64,000 nt of DNA, from the NCBI RefSeq assembly GCF_006159205.1, contig NZ_CP040812.1:744001-808000 (forward strand), read 5' to 3'. A program made the translations under genes and the position numbers. Position 1 is the first letter of the stretch; the number at the start of each line of letters is the position of its first letter. Positions 52,843-62,807 of the stretch are shown piece after piece. This DNA is from Antarcticibacterium flavum. Lineage in GTDB: Bacteria; Bacteroidota; Bacteroidia; Flavobacteriales; Flavobacteriaceae. Below the pieces are notes generated by a model, which saw nothing but the letters and a program-made list of their open reading frames with translations, was not told where the DNA came from and ran no database searches.

Positions 52843-54137
52843 TGTTTCCGGTAATATGAAAGGGTTCTTTCTGCTACAAGCAAAAGCAGCAGTAATAGCC
52901 ATAAATAAGCGTTTATTCCAGTGCCTTCTTCAGTTCTTTTATTAGGAACTCCCGCAGTATACATCGGCTGGAATTCTTCAGGTGAAATCACCCTTCGGTC
53001 GTATTCTTCCAATCCCGATTCCGGGAGGTGGTCCTGGTTCAGCAAAGCGAAAAGTTCTTCAGCAAGATTCCCCTCCACAATATTTTCAGAATTAAGTGGC
53101 CGGGTAAGGAAATATTCATTGCTGAAGTTTCCTTTTTCGATTAGAGTAGTAACAAGACTATCGGGTTTATAGATCAGTAAGGGAGCAGAGGTTTCTATTG
53201 CCGGCTCCGAACTTAGCCACACCACCGTATTATAATTTTCCGGATCCATCGAAATATTCCCCTCCGTTACCGACTCAACCTCTATGGGAATTTCAAGATA
53301 GTTTCCCAGTGCATTGTAGGCAGCCTGAAGATATCGGAGTTCATCCTGTGAATTCTCATCATGGACCAGAAGAACACTCAGTGAATCCTGAGGTTTAAGC
53401 GCCAGTCTCACTTCCCTGCCTTCCGAAGAAACTATAATACTATCTCCCTGCTCATTAATAGAGAATTGATCACTGTTTACAGGGAGCTGCTCCTTTTCAA
53501 ATTTCAGAAGTTGATTATCGCTAATTACAGAAATGAGCTTCACCTCATCCCCGACCCGCTGTGCCAATACCGGCTCCTTCATTGGCTCTCCCGGGTCGAG
53601 CACTATCCAGTTAATATTTCGGTTTAATTCCGGCCGTTTTCCTTTAAACCCGGCTGCAAAGGCATTGGTAAAGACCACAATACTATCTGTTTCCAGCTCT
53701 TCCATTTCTTTGGACAGCTGCCAGTAATTGGGAATAAGGGGATCTTCAGATAAATAACCTTTTTCATATTCCGCAAAACCGGGTTCTAAAAGCCTTACAG
53801 AGGCATTAGGATTAGGAGTGTCCAAAACAGAGGTCACCTGCTCATAGGAAAGCAGGGAAGGTTCTACCAGGTAAGTGACCGGAACAGGGTCAACTTTTTG
53901 TTTTAACTGAGGCTCTGCCAGGATCAATACCAGCACGGTGAGGACCAGCATGCGCAGGAACAAAAGCCAGAGCTCGTTTAAATGTAAACTGCTGGACTGT
54001 TTTGGGTCACTTTCGCGAAGCAGCTTCGTGCTCCCAATTTTAATGGTCCTCCCTTCTTTCCTGCTCCATAAATGAATGGCCACCGGAACAGCGAATCCCA
54101 GTAAAGCCCATAAATATGCAGGATTAAGAAAGATCAT
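52839..54137 (-). CDS. BatA-like aerotolerance N-terminal domain protein
   Basis: 432 residues. MIFLNPAYLWALLGFAVPVAIHLWSRKEGR is the BatA N-terminal signature with two transmembrane segments (the second LRMLVLTVLVLILAEPQL). The periplasmic region and a final helix (YLWLLLLLLLVAERTL) follow. Bat proteins belong to a Bacteroidota cluster tied to oxidative-stress tolerance; the function is not defined. It directly follows the DUF58 gene (1 nt gap). Confidence 0.82.
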   Translation of the reverse strand: MIFLNPAYLWALLGFAVPVAIHLWSRKEGRTIKIGSTKLLRESDPKQSSSLHLNELWLLFLRMLVLTVLVLILAEPQLKQKVDPVPVTYLVEPSLLSYEQVTSVLDTPNPNASVRLLEPGFAEYEKGYLSEDPLIPNYWQLSKEMEELETDSIVVFTNAFAAGFKGKRPELNRNINWIVLDPGEPMKEPVLAQRVGDEVKLISVISDNQLLKFEKEQLPVNSDQFSINEQGDSIIVSSEGREVRLALKPQDSLSVLLVHDENSQDELRYLQAAYNALGNYLEIPIEVESVTEGNISMDPENYNTVVWLSSEPAIETSAPLLIYKPDSLVTTLIEKGNFSNEYFLTRPLNSENIVEGNLAEELFALLNQDHLPESGLEEYDRRVISPEEFQPMYTAGVPNKRTEEGTGINAYLWLLLLLLLVAERTLSYYRKQ

Positions 54138-55034
54138 TTATAATAAGTTCATTCGTTTTTTTAAGAATACCTGCAGGGCTTCCCCAATGGGGTCTTCCAT
54201 TTTGAAAAGCTCATAACTAATATTGTTGGCCAATAAAGTATCTCTTGTAGTATTGATCATTACCTCCAGGCTTTCCAGGTATTTTTTCTTTGCTTCCTTA
54301 GCATCCACCTTTATCCTTTTTCCTGTTTCCATATCTTCAAATGTGACAGTTCCTTTATAATTGAATTCCAACTCATCCCTTCCCATAACGTGAACCACCA
54401 CCACTTCATTTCTATTGGTTTTTAGACGTTTTATAAGGTCTGTAAGCTCAGTAGAATTCTCGTACATATCTGTAATGAAAAAAATAAGCTCCTTATGGCT
54501 GCGGTCGTGAAGTTTTTCTGTTGCTCTGGGGTCTGCCGGCCATTTTCCCTCGTTCTTAATATCTATCAATTCCTGTAGCAGCCTGTTGAAATGTTGTTTC
54601 TGCACCCGGGGATAGATCGCGTGCAAATTCCTGTCATTAAGTGCAAATAGCCCCACCGCGTCACCCTGATTCTGGGCAAGGTATGCCAGCGATGCCACCA
54701 GCACCCGCACATAATCCATTTTGGAAAGGGAATTTTCCTCGTGGAGCATGGATCTGCTGGAATCAAGGATGAATTTTACGGCAATATTGGTCTCCAGTTC
54801 ACTCTGTTTAATATAATACCTGCCGGAGCGGGCCAGCATCTTCCAGTCCAGCAGCCGCATATCGTCCCCGGGTTCGTATCCCCTGTATTGGCTAAATTCC
54901 ATTCCCGGCCCAAGCCTGCGGCTGTGGTTAAGTCCGCTAAGATATCCATCTACCACTACCCTGGCGATGAGTGCGAGTCCGCTCACGCTACCAATGACCT
55001 CGGGTTTGAGAAGTTGCCTGTAATCCTTCTTCAC
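54138..55034 (-). CDS. DUF58 domain protein
   Basis: 298 residues without membrane segment. FSQYRGYEPGDDMRLLDWKMLARSGRYYIKQSELE (in parts, about 45 to 85) is the DUF58 core. A VWA-like fold with FILDSSRSM (MIDAS-like DxSxS) follows. DUF58 proteins pair with MoxR AAA ATPases; the MoxR gene is immediately upstream and ends 1 nt before. Together they form a chaperone-like module for envelope proteins. Confidence 0.9.
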   Translation of the reverse strand: MKKDYRQLLKPEVIGSVSGLALIARVVVDGYLSGLNHSRRLGPGMEFSQYRGYEPGDDMRLLDWKMLARSGRYYIKQSELETNIAVKFILDSSRSMLHEENSLSKMDYVRVLVASLAYLAQNQGDAVGLFALNDRNLHAIYPRVQKQHFNRLLQELIDIKNEGKWPADPRATEKLHDRSHKELIFFITDMYENSTELTDLIKRLKTNRNEVVVVHVMGRDELEFNYKGTVTFEDMETGKRIKVDAKEAKKKYLESLEVMINTTRDTLLANNISYELFKMEDPIGEALQVFLKKRMNLL

Positions 55035-56048
55035 TTAATTTCTTTCCTTTTTGGCAATTGAGATTTCTTCCAGGAGTTTCTTTGTAACATCATCGGCAGT
55101 AATTCCTTCAGCTTCTGCCTTAAAATTTACGATTACCCTGTGCCTAAGCACCGGATAAGCAACATGTTTAAGGTCTTCAAGGGTAACCGCCAGCCTTGCG
55201 TGTTGAAGGGCCCTGGCCTTTGCCGTGAGGATCATCGCCTGCCCGGCCCGTGGACCCGCACCCCAGTTCACCCATTCCTTTACAAAATCATTGGTAGTAG
55301 AGTCCGGCCTTGTTGCCCGCACCACCCGGCTTACAAAGGACACCAGTTCATCACTAATTGGCACTTCCCGCACCAGCTGCTGTAACCTCAGGATCTCCTC
55401 TCCTGTTATTACAGGCTGAATTTCCCGGTTCTTGCTTCCGGTGGTGTGCTTTAGGATTTGTGTTTCCTCAATTTCAGTTGGATAACCAATTTTTATATAA
55501 AACAGGAACCTGTCCTGCTGTGCTTCGGGTAAGGGGAAGGTGCCCGATTGTTCTATAGGATTTTGTGTCGCCAGAATGAAAAAGGGCCGGTCAAGTTTAT
55601 AGGTTTTCCCTGAATAGGTCACCTCGAATTCCTGCATGGCCTCCAGCAGCGCTGCCTGGGTCTTTGGCGGGGTCCTGTTGATCTCATCTGCAAGGATAAT
55701 ATTTGAAAATATGGGGCCTTTGTTGAATTCAAAGAATTTCTTTCCGGTAGTATGGTCTTCCTCAAGTATCTCTGTCCCAATTATATCAGAAGGCATAAGA
55801 TCGGGGGTGAATTGAATGCGCTTGAATTTTAATTCTATTGCCCGGGCCAGGCTGCGTATCATCAGGGTTTTCGCCAGTCCCGGCACCCCTTCCAGCAATG
55901 CGTGACCGCCTGCCAGAAACGTGGTAAGCAGTTGCTCCACGGTTTCCTCCTGCCCAATGATGACTTTTCCAATTTCAGCTTTTAGATCCTGAAGTTTGCC
56001 GGTAAGGACTTTAACCTCCCGGTCCAGTTCCTGTAATTCTTTATCCAT
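55035..56048 (-). CDS. MoxR family AAA ATPase
   Basis: 337 residues. Walker A EGVPGLAKTLMIRSLA (about 54 to 70), Walker B IILADEINRTPPKTQAALLEAM and sensor ATQNPIEQSGTFPLPEAQQDRFL are intact. MoxR ATPases act as chaperones in maturation of VWA-domain complexes. It is the head of the DUF58-BatA module, following a DUF4159 gene after 11 nt. Confidence 0.93.
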   Translation of the reverse strand: MDKELQELDREVKVLTGKLQDLKAEIGKVIIGQEETVEQLLTTFLAGGHALLEGVPGLAKTLMIRSLARAIELKFKRIQFTPDLMPSDIIGTEILEEDHTTGKKFFEFNKGPIFSNIILADEINRTPPKTQAALLEAMQEFEVTYSGKTYKLDRPFFILATQNPIEQSGTFPLPEAQQDRFLFYIKIGYPTEIEETQILKHTTGSKNREIQPVITGEEILRLQQLVREVPISDELVSFVSRVVRATRPDSTTNDFVKEWVNWGAGPRAGQAMILTAKARALQHARLAVTLEDLKHVAYPVLRHRVIVNFKAEAEGITADDVTKKLLEEISIAKKERN

Positions 56049-56059
56049 TAATTTCTTAT

Positions 56060-56677
56060 TTATGATGTAAGTGCATACATCACTATATTAACCCCAAAGC
56101 GGGTATTATCTATTTTATAAAATCTTTTGTTCCGGAAGTCGTAATCCCACTCACAGCCGTAATCCTTATTGCTGTAAAGAACTCCTATCCTGCCATTAAT
56201 TTCTATCGCCTTTAAATAATCGTGCACCAGATCATCCCCCCAGCCGTTCAACTCCTGCGAAGTGGTAGGCGGACCATTCTCAAATTCAAAAAAGACATTG
56301 TAAAGTTCGTGGTTATTCGGGATCTTTTTCAACTCTCCAGCTCCGAAGATCTCCTCCATTTGTCTTTCAAAGGATTTGGCGAAAAGTCCGTCGATATCGT
56401 GGTTACAATCATCGGCAAACACAAATCCGCCATTGCGAATGTATTTCTCAAAATTCTCTTTCTCTTTTGGGGTAAACTCCACCAGCTTATGTCCAGAAAT
56501 ATAGCAAAAAGGGCATTTAAAGATCTCATCACTGCTCAACGGCACAATATTCTCCCTGGTATCTACCTGCAGGGTAGTATACTCCACAAGCGCATTCAGC
56601 AAATTGGAGGGCATCCTTTGATCCACATCCCAATTACCGGATTCGTATTGAAGTCTTGTGAAGAAGAATTTGGTCAT
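56060..56677 (-). CDS. DUF4159 domain protein
   Basis: 205 residues. FTRLQYESGNWDVDQRMPSNLL and the block FKCPFCYISGHKLVEFTPKEKENFEKYIRNGGFVFADDC (seen in parts) fit DUF4159, a domain of the amidotransferase-like type found in the same neighbourhood as MoxR, DUF58 and BatA. Two cysteines form CPFC. No signal peptide is obvious. Function unknown. Confidence 0.8.
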   Translation of the reverse strand: MTKFFFTRLQYESGNWDVDQRMPSNLLNALVEYTTLQVDTRENIVPLSSDEIFKCPFCYISGHKLVEFTPKEKENFEKYIRNGGFVFADDCNHDIDGLFAKSFERQMEEIFGAGELKKIPNNHELYNVFFEFENGPPTTSQELNGWGDDLVHDYLKAIEINGRIGVLYSNKDYGCEWDYDFRNKRFYKIDNTRFGVNIVMYALTS

Positions 56678-56689
56678 GTGTTAGTAGTG

Positions 56690-57290
56690 AGTATTTAGTA
56701 TTGAGTATTGAGTATTGAGATTTTTGTTTGGTGTTTTTTTCGTTTTCCGTTTTCTGTTTTTGGAATCTTAAGTTCTACTCTCCTTTTTCGAGTTTAATCG
56801 TGATTTAACCACGGAGTTTCAGGAGGTTAAAAAGGAGTCGCACGGAGTTTTTTTCTTCTCTTGTTTCTTGACTCTTGTTTCTTGTTTCTTGTTCCTTGTC
56901 TCTATGAATAGCCACTAATGCACGAATGTTTTTTTAAACTGCTTAATCAAAATACGTGTTAGCTAGCATTATAATTCCTGTATATTTTTGGTCTAGTCTC
57001 TAGACTCCAGACTCCAGATTCTTTTTTCTCTTCTCTCTTCTCTTGTTTCTTGACTCTTGTTTCTTGCCTCTATGAATAGCCACTAATGCACGAATGTTTT
57101 TTAAACTGCTTTGCCAAATTGTGTGGCACCCGGCGTTATAGTTCTTTTATTTTTTTGTCTAAGTTTCTAGACTCTAGATTCCGTTTTTTTCTCTTCTCTT
57201 GGTTCTTGTTTCTTGGCTCTTGATTCTTTTTTTATAGCTGATGCTTGAATTTTTGGAATTTGGTGCTTGGTGCTTGGAATTTAAACTAGC
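56690..57290. repeat. Pyrimidine-rich dispersed repeat tract, copy 2
   Basis: Gene-free. Two tandem units of about 168 bp (from about 56903 and 57071) share TAGCCACTAATGCACGAATG, then TCTAGTCTCTAGACTC and TTCTTGTTTCTTGGCTC type runs, with the same motifs as the tract at 46963. It is preceded by four tandem GAGTATT-type heptamers (about 56690 to 56720). Confidence 0.78.
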
Positions 57291-57370
57291 TACTAATATT
57301 AGACCATTTAAACTGCAAATCGTTTAAATTTTGGATAAACTGGATTTGCTGCAATTTTTTAAGCAATAAT

Positions 57371-57408
57371 AAAAAAACTGGCTGCAATATAAGTATCACA
57401 ACCAGTTT
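57371..57408 (-). terminator. Terminator of the TldD/TldE unit
   Basis: AAACTGG (57375-57381) and CCAGTTT (57402-57408) pair, with a further TG/CA step beyond a bulge, followed on the minus strand by a T-run. It follows the TldE gene (stop at 57427). Confidence 0.82.
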
Positions 57409-57426
57409 CTTATAATTCAGAAAGAT

Positions 57427-58740
57427 CTATACAGCATCAGAAAGGCTGGTGAAGGTGAAGTCCCTCACTTTCATATATGGAATTAAATTTCCGTCAATTC
57501 TTACCTGCTGGCCGAGTTCTTCAAGGTTGTTCAGCATGATGATAGGGCTTTCATTGAACCTGAAGTTCTTCACAGGGTATCTTATTTCGCCGTTCTCGAT
57601 ATAAAAAGTACCGTCACGGGTAAGGCCTGTATAAAGCAAAGTCTGCGGATCTACCCCGCGGATGTACCACAGGCGTGTTACAAGAATCCCTCTTTTGGTA
57701 CTTTTAATAAGGTCCTGAAGAGATGCGCTGCCGCCTTCCATAATAAGGTTTGGAGGGAAAGGAACAGGATCCACTCCTTTTTGCTCTGCCCAGTAGCGGG
57801 AATAAGCCAGGTTTTTAACCACGCCATTCTCTATCCATTTGGTTCTTTTCAATGGCATTCCTTCACCGTTCCAGGTGGAAGTGGGAACTTCAGCGTGCAG
57901 GGGATCGCTCCAGATGTTCACTCGCTCATCCACAATTTTTTGACCCAGCTTGGTCCCTCCATCTTTGGACATAAAGCTCCTGCCTTCATCTGCAGTCCGG
58001 GCATTGAAAGATCCTCTCATATTACGCAAAAGGTCTACAGATGCTGCCGGTTCGAGGATAACAGTATATCTTCCCGGTTCGATGGCTCTTGCTTCCCTGG
58101 ACATCACAGCCTTATCTATTGCTACTGTTGCAGCTTCCTCTGCATTGAACTTGGAAATGTCATTATAATCCCTGGTTACCCATCCGGAGCCAGTGCCGTC
58201 ATTGGTCCTCATTGTTACTGTGAAATCCACATTCGTGCCTTTGTTGTAGGCAAAAAGTCCTTTAGAATTCATAATTGCGCGAAAACCCGCACTGTCATTA
58301 AGAAAGCCTGCTGCAGTAACATCTTTTTCTGAAGCCGGGTTAATACTGGCTGCCGCTACCTTTGCCCGTTGTTCCGGAGTGATGTTGGCCGTAGCTTCTA
58401 TAAAAGTACGCGGCTCATCATATTCCTGCGGACCAAGAGGTTCCATAAATTCAGGGTTCTCAGGAGATAGCTTTGCCAGCTCCTCGGCTCTTCTCACCAC
58501 CTTCTCCAGGGAAGCGTCATCAAATTCATCTATTGTAGCAGAACCCGATTTCTTGCCAAAACTGGAGGTCACACTTAAATTCTGATTGGAGCGGTAACCC
58601 GATGTAGAAACGGTATTACGGGCATAGCGAATGTTCCCACTATTGCTACCTCCAAGGCTTATTTCACACGAGTCGGCCGTGGAAAAGCTCAGGGCTTTTT
58701 CCATGATCCTGCGTGCTTCTTCTTTTGTATATATTGCCAT
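57427..58740 (-). CDS. TldE/PmbA-type metalloprotease subunit
   Basis: 437 residues. The TldD/TldE fold is seen in KALSFSTADSCEISLGGSNSG and EPAASVDLLRNMRGSFNARTADEG; the HExxxH zinc motif is absent, as expected for the TldE (PmbA) partner. TldD-TldE complexes process small peptide antibiotics and unfolded peptides in other bacteria. It follows the TldD gene after 29 nt on the same strand. No exported signal is visible here, unlike in its partner. Confidence 0.88.
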   Translation of the reverse strand: MAIYTKEEARRIMEKALSFSTADSCEISLGGSNSGNIRYARNTVSTSGYRSNQNLSVTSSFGKKSGSATIDEFDDASLEKVVRRAEELAKLSPENPEFMEPLGPQEYDEPRTFIEATANITPEQRAKVAAASINPASEKDVTAAGFLNDSAGFRAIMNSKGLFAYNKGTNVDFTVTMRTNDGTGSGWVTRDYNDISKFNAEEAATVAIDKAVMSREARAIEPGRYTVILEPAASVDLLRNMRGSFNARTADEGRSFMSKDGGTKLGQKIVDERVNIWSDPLHAEVPTSTWNGEGMPLKRTKWIENGVVKNLAYSRYWAEQKGVDPVPFPPNLIMEGGSASLQDLIKSTKRGILVTRLWYIRGVDPQTLLYTGLTRDGTFYIENGEIRYPVKNFRFNESPIIMLNNLEELGQQVRIDGNLIPYMKVRDFTFTSLSDAV

Positions 58741-58769
58741 TGTTGTTTTTTCTTTTAGTGAACCTGTTA

Positions 58770-60410
58770 TTAAACCGAACGACCTGTATTGATGACATTT
58801 ACACCATCAAACCTGGTGGTGGAACTACCGTGCGAAACTGCGCTTACCTGTGAAGGCTGGCCTTTCCCATCAAAGAAAGATCCGAACATGCGATAATCGC
58901 TTTCATCGCATATCTTTGAGCAGGAATTCCAGAATTCCTGGGTATTGGACTGGTAAGCTACATCATCCAGCATTCCCACGATCTCGCCGTTTTTGATCTC
59001 ATAGAATACTGTACCTCCAAACTGGAAGTTGTATCGCTGCTGGTCAATGGAATAAGATCCCCTGCCAGCAATATAGATTCCTTTCTCCACATCCTTTATC
59101 ATATCATTGATGGAGTACTTTTCTTTTCCCGGTTCCAGGGAAACATTAGGCATCCGCTGGAATTGTACATCATTCCAGCTCTGGGCGTAACAGCAACCGT
59201 GAGATTCATTCTGGTCTATCATTTGCACCTGGTCTCTTATCGCCTGGTAATTTGTAAGAATTCCATTGCGAACAAGATCCCATTGCTTGGTCTTCACACC
59301 TTCATCATCATACCCCACTGCTCCAAGGGAGTGCGGCTGAGTTTTATCGGCAACAAGGTTTACAATATCGCTTCCATATTGGAAGTCGCCAGATTTCCAT
59401 TTATCAAGGGTGGCGAAACTTGTACCGGCATAATTGGCTTCATAACCAAGTACACGATCCAGTTCCAGCGGGTGGCCAACAGATTCGTGAATGGTCAACC
59501 CTAAATGGTTTGGTTCAAGAACAAGGTCGTATTTCCCCGGTTCAACAGATTTTGCGGAAAGCATTTCCTTAGCCTGTTTGGCTGCAAGGGTCGCGTCTTC
59601 AACAATGTCATAGCTGTTTCTGTATAATCTTAATCCTGAAGGGCCTTCCAGTTTTTCAGAATCCAGCCCGTCGAGATATTCATATCCCATTCCCATAGGG
59701 GCGCTCATCGCATCCCTGGACTTGAATTTATTGGCCTGCCTGTCTATGGCGGTTACCCCGAAAGTGGGCCAGATACGGTGAATATCCTGGTCTATATAAG
59801 AACCTTCAGTAGAAGCGAAATATTTTTGTTCATTCACCATGAACAGGTTGGAATTCACAAAGTTGGCTCCGTTATCCATCGCAGCGGCATTAGCCTTCAG
59901 CAGCAATTCCACTTTTTCTGAAACCGGAACTTCCTTAAAATCCTTTTTGATTGACGTCTTCCAGGAAACATCACCGTAAGCCTCCACGGGCGCAAGCACC
60001 ACCGGCTCTTTTTGGATCATCGCATTGGCTTTTGCAATAGCCACTGCCTGGTCTGTTGCTTTTTTAATCCCTTCCTCTGTTACATCATTGGTAGATGCAA
60101 ACCCCCAGGTGCCGTTGGCGATCACACGAATTCCGATTCCGAAGGATTCTGTGTTTACTACATTTTGCACCTTATCTTCCCGGGTAGAAATAAACTGGTT
60201 AAGATATCTTCCTATCCTTGCATCGGCATAAGACGCTCCTAAAGATCTGGCGGTATTCAATGCGACATCGGCCAGTCTTTTCTTGACCGCGACATCCATA
60301 CCCGGATCCATCAATGCCTCCACCGGAATATTGTTACCCAGGAGAAGGGACGGCATCATCATCGCACCGGCTCCCAAACCTGCTAATTGAACAAAACTTC
60401 TTCTTTTCAT
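58770..60410 (-). CDS. tldD: TldD-type metalloprotease with Tat-like signal
   Basis: 546 residues. The N-terminus MKRRSFVQLAGLGAGAMMMP has a twin-arginine pattern (RRSFVQ) followed by a hydrophobic stretch, so the protein may be exported by Tat; classical E. coli TldD is cytoplasmic. The zinc motif HESVGHPLELD (HExxxH) is intact near residue 312. It leads the gene set TldD-TldE-DUF4159-MoxR-DUF58-BatA. Whether the partner TldE is exported together with it is unclear. Confidence 0.88.
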   Translation of the reverse strand: MKRRSFVQLAGLGAGAMMMPSLLLGNNIPVEALMDPGMDVAVKKRLADVALNTARSLGASYADARIGRYLNQFISTREDKVQNVVNTESFGIGIRVIANGTWGFASTNDVTEEGIKKATDQAVAIAKANAMIQKEPVVLAPVEAYGDVSWKTSIKKDFKEVPVSEKVELLLKANAAAMDNGANFVNSNLFMVNEQKYFASTEGSYIDQDIHRIWPTFGVTAIDRQANKFKSRDAMSAPMGMGYEYLDGLDSEKLEGPSGLRLYRNSYDIVEDATLAAKQAKEMLSAKSVEPGKYDLVLEPNHLGLTIHESVGHPLELDRVLGYEANYAGTSFATLDKWKSGDFQYGSDIVNLVADKTQPHSLGAVGYDDEGVKTKQWDLVRNGILTNYQAIRDQVQMIDQNESHGCCYAQSWNDVQFQRMPNVSLEPGKEKYSINDMIKDVEKGIYIAGRGSYSIDQQRYNFQFGGTVFYEIKNGEIVGMLDDVAYQSNTQEFWNSCSKICDESDYRMFGSFFDGKGQPSQVSAVSHGSSTTRFDGVNVINTGRSV

Positions 60411-60688
60411 ATTTTAGTTTAAATTGATATTTAATTGAATTCACCAAAAAAGCGAAGAATAACCTGGTTTAGTAAGGTTTGATTTCTTCCCGGTATTTTC
60501 GGCTATAACGAAGGAAAATCGGCGAAAATGCTGCGCCTTATCGCTTGTTCCTGTTAACAAAATCCTAAAATAGTAAAATTCCACCAAATTCCGGTTTTTT
60601 TTCTTGAGCAACAGTGAGAAGCACTTGTTTTAATTTTCCTACATTTATTATGGAGAAGACCTTCTGCTAAAAAAAATAAAAGAGAAAA

Positions 60689-61309
60689 ATGTGTTACCGT
60701 ACAAAGCTCAATTCAAAATTAAGCGAGATTGAAAAGGCATTTGAAGGCCGCTTCATTGAGCCCGATGCATATACTCCCATGGAAGAGATCAATGCGTTTA
60801 CCTTCTCCAAAACCCCGGTAATTACAGATGAAAACCGGGGTGAGATACAAATGTACAACTGGGGATTGATCCCTTTTTGGGCTAAGGATGATAAGATCAG
60901 GAAAATGACTCTAAATGCCAAGATTGAAACTGTTGATGAAAAACCTGCTTTCAGGAATTCTGTGAACAACAGGTGCCTGGTAATTGCAGATGGATACTAC
61001 GAATGGCAGTGGCTGGATCCTGCTGGAAAAAACAAACAAAAGTACCTGTTGTTGCCAAAAGAGCAGGAAATATTTGCGTTTGCGGGGATCTACTCCTCCT
61101 GGAAAGATCCCGGAACCAATGAGCTGGTGAATTCTTATTCGATCCTTACTACTGAAGCCAATGAGCTAATGAGTAAGATCCATAACAACAAAAAACGGAT
61201 GCCGGTTGTGCTCAGGAAAGAGGACAGGAAGCATTGGCTGGAGGGAAAGGATGTGGAAAGTTTTGCATTTCCATACGAGGTTGAGCTTACAGCAAGAGAG
61301 GTGAGCTAA
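60689..61309 (+). CDS. SOS response-associated peptidase (YedK/HMCES)
   Basis: 206 residues. The catalytic Cys2 directly follows the initiator Met (MCYRTKLN). NAKIETVDEKPAFRNSV, GYYEW and HNNKKRMPVVL match the SRAP family blocks. YedK/HMCES forms a DNA-protein crosslink with abasic sites in single-stranded DNA. The gene has no operon partner here and its 3' end abuts the 265-bp repeat array. Confidence 0.93.
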   Translation: MCYRTKLNSKLSEIEKAFEGRFIEPDAYTPMEEINAFTFSKTPVITDENRGEIQMYNWGLIPFWAKDDKIRKMTLNAKIETVDEKPAFRNSVNNRCLVIADGYYEWQWLDPAGKNKQKYLLLPKEQEIFAFAGIYSSWKDPGTNELVNSYSILTTEANELMSKIHNNKKRMPVVLRKEDRKHWLEGKDVESFAFPYEVELTAREVS

Positions 61310-61375
61310 AATATGAAGATGGAGGATAATCCTTCCATATTAGACCAAATATCTGCCGTGCTTCTCAATCCGGTA

Positions 61376-62726
61376 TTATATCGGTCATACCTACGGCATT
61401 TTTATCCAGTCGTATTTATTATACCCGGGGTTGAAACCCCGGGCTACAAAATGGATCATGCCTAACGGCATTTTAGTATTTTTCTAAAAAAAATCCTTTT
61501 CACTTTTTTAAAAGTGCCAGCGGCACGACCGATAAGGTAGCCCCGGAATTTATTCCGGGGAATCAACGCCCCCGGTATTTAGTGCCGTAGGTACGACCGA
61601 TATATTTTTAAGGAGAATATATCATCAGCTACCGGTTTCAAATCGGCCATACCTACGGCATTTTTATCCAGTCGTATTTATTATACCCGGGGTTAAAACC
61701 CCGGGCTACGAAATGGATCATGCCTAACGGCATTTGAGTACGATCTCAAGGAAAGAGATTTTTAACACCCACTTGATAGTACCAGCGGCACGACCGATAA
61801 GGTAGCCCCGGAATTTATTCCGGGGAATCAACGCCCCCGGTATTTAGTGCCGTAGGTACGACCGATATATTTTTAAGGAGAATATATCATCAGCTACCGG
61901 TTTCAAATCGGCCATACCTACGGCATTTTTATCCAGTCGTATTTATTATATCCGGGGTTGAAACCCCGGGCTACAAAATGGATCATGCCTAACGGCATTT
62001 TAGTACGATCTCAAGGAAAGAGATTTTTAACACCCACTTGATTGTGCCAGCGGCACGACCGATAAGGTAGCCCCGGAATTTATTCCGGGGAATCAACGCA
62101 CACACTGTATTTAGTGCCGTAGGTACGACCGATATATTTTTAAGGAGAATATATCATCAGCTACCGGTTTCAAATCGGCCATACCTACGGCATTTTTATC
62201 CAGTCGTATTTATTATACCCGGGGTTGAAACCCCGGGCTACAAAATGGATCAGGCCTAACGGCATTTTATTACGAATTCCAAAAAGGAATCTTTTGCATT
62301 CAACCCAAAGTGCCAGCGGCATGACCGATAAGGTAGCCCCGGAATTTATTCCGGGGAATCAACACACATAAAGTATTTAGTGCCGTAGGTACAACCGATA
62401 TATTTTTAAGGAGAATATATCATCAGCTACCGGTTTTAAATCGGCCATACCTACGGCATTATTATCTGTGTGTATTCATTATACCCGGGGTTCAAACCCC
62501 GGGCTACGAAATGGATCATGACTAACGGGATTTTAATACGATCTCAAGGAAAGAGATTTTTAACACCCACTTGATAGTGCCAGCGGCACGACCGATAATG
62601 TAACCCCGGAATTTATTCCGGGGAATCAACGCACACACTGTATTTAGTGCCGTAGGTACGACCGATATAATAAAAGATGGAATATTTCAACAGTTACCGG
62701 TTTTTTAATCGGCCATACCTACGGCT
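61376..62726. repeat. Array of five units of about 265 bp rich in hairpins
   Basis: Gene-free. The module ATACCTACGGCATTTTTATC recurs at 61386, 61648, 61913, 62180, 62446 and 62714 (spacing 262 to 268). Each unit has a long stem CCCGGGGTTGAAACCCCGGG and a second stem CCCCGGAATTTATTCCGGGG, copies at 61541, 61806, 62071, 62337 and 62604. TATCGGTCATACCTACGGCA and TGCCGTAGGTACGACCGATA are near inverted complements, so each unit is built of paired opposite modules. Small differences (GGTTAAAAC, GGTTCAAAC) mark individual copies. Confidence 0.9.
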
Positions 62727-62751
62727 AGCATCCAGATTCTTTATATGTCCT

Positions 62752-62781
62752 GGTTCTTGTCTCTTGTCTCTTGTCTCTTGG
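62752..62781. repeat. Short TTGTCTC-type tandem repeat
   Basis: TTGTCTC copies in tandem just downstream of the 265-bp array, of the same pyrimidine-rich type as the tracts at 47 and 57 kb. Confidence 0.6.
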
Positions 62782-62807
62782 TTCTTACCTGTAACAGACG
62801 CTTTATT

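Noticed and set aside
61376..62726. Possible CRISPR array
   Set aside because: Units of about 265 bp lack short direct repeats with unique spacers, and no cas genes are present. It is a long tandem repeat.
60411..62740. tRNA, rRNA or integrase-linked attachment site
   Set aside because: No cloverleaf, ribosomal RNA segment or integrase was recognised anywhere in the window.
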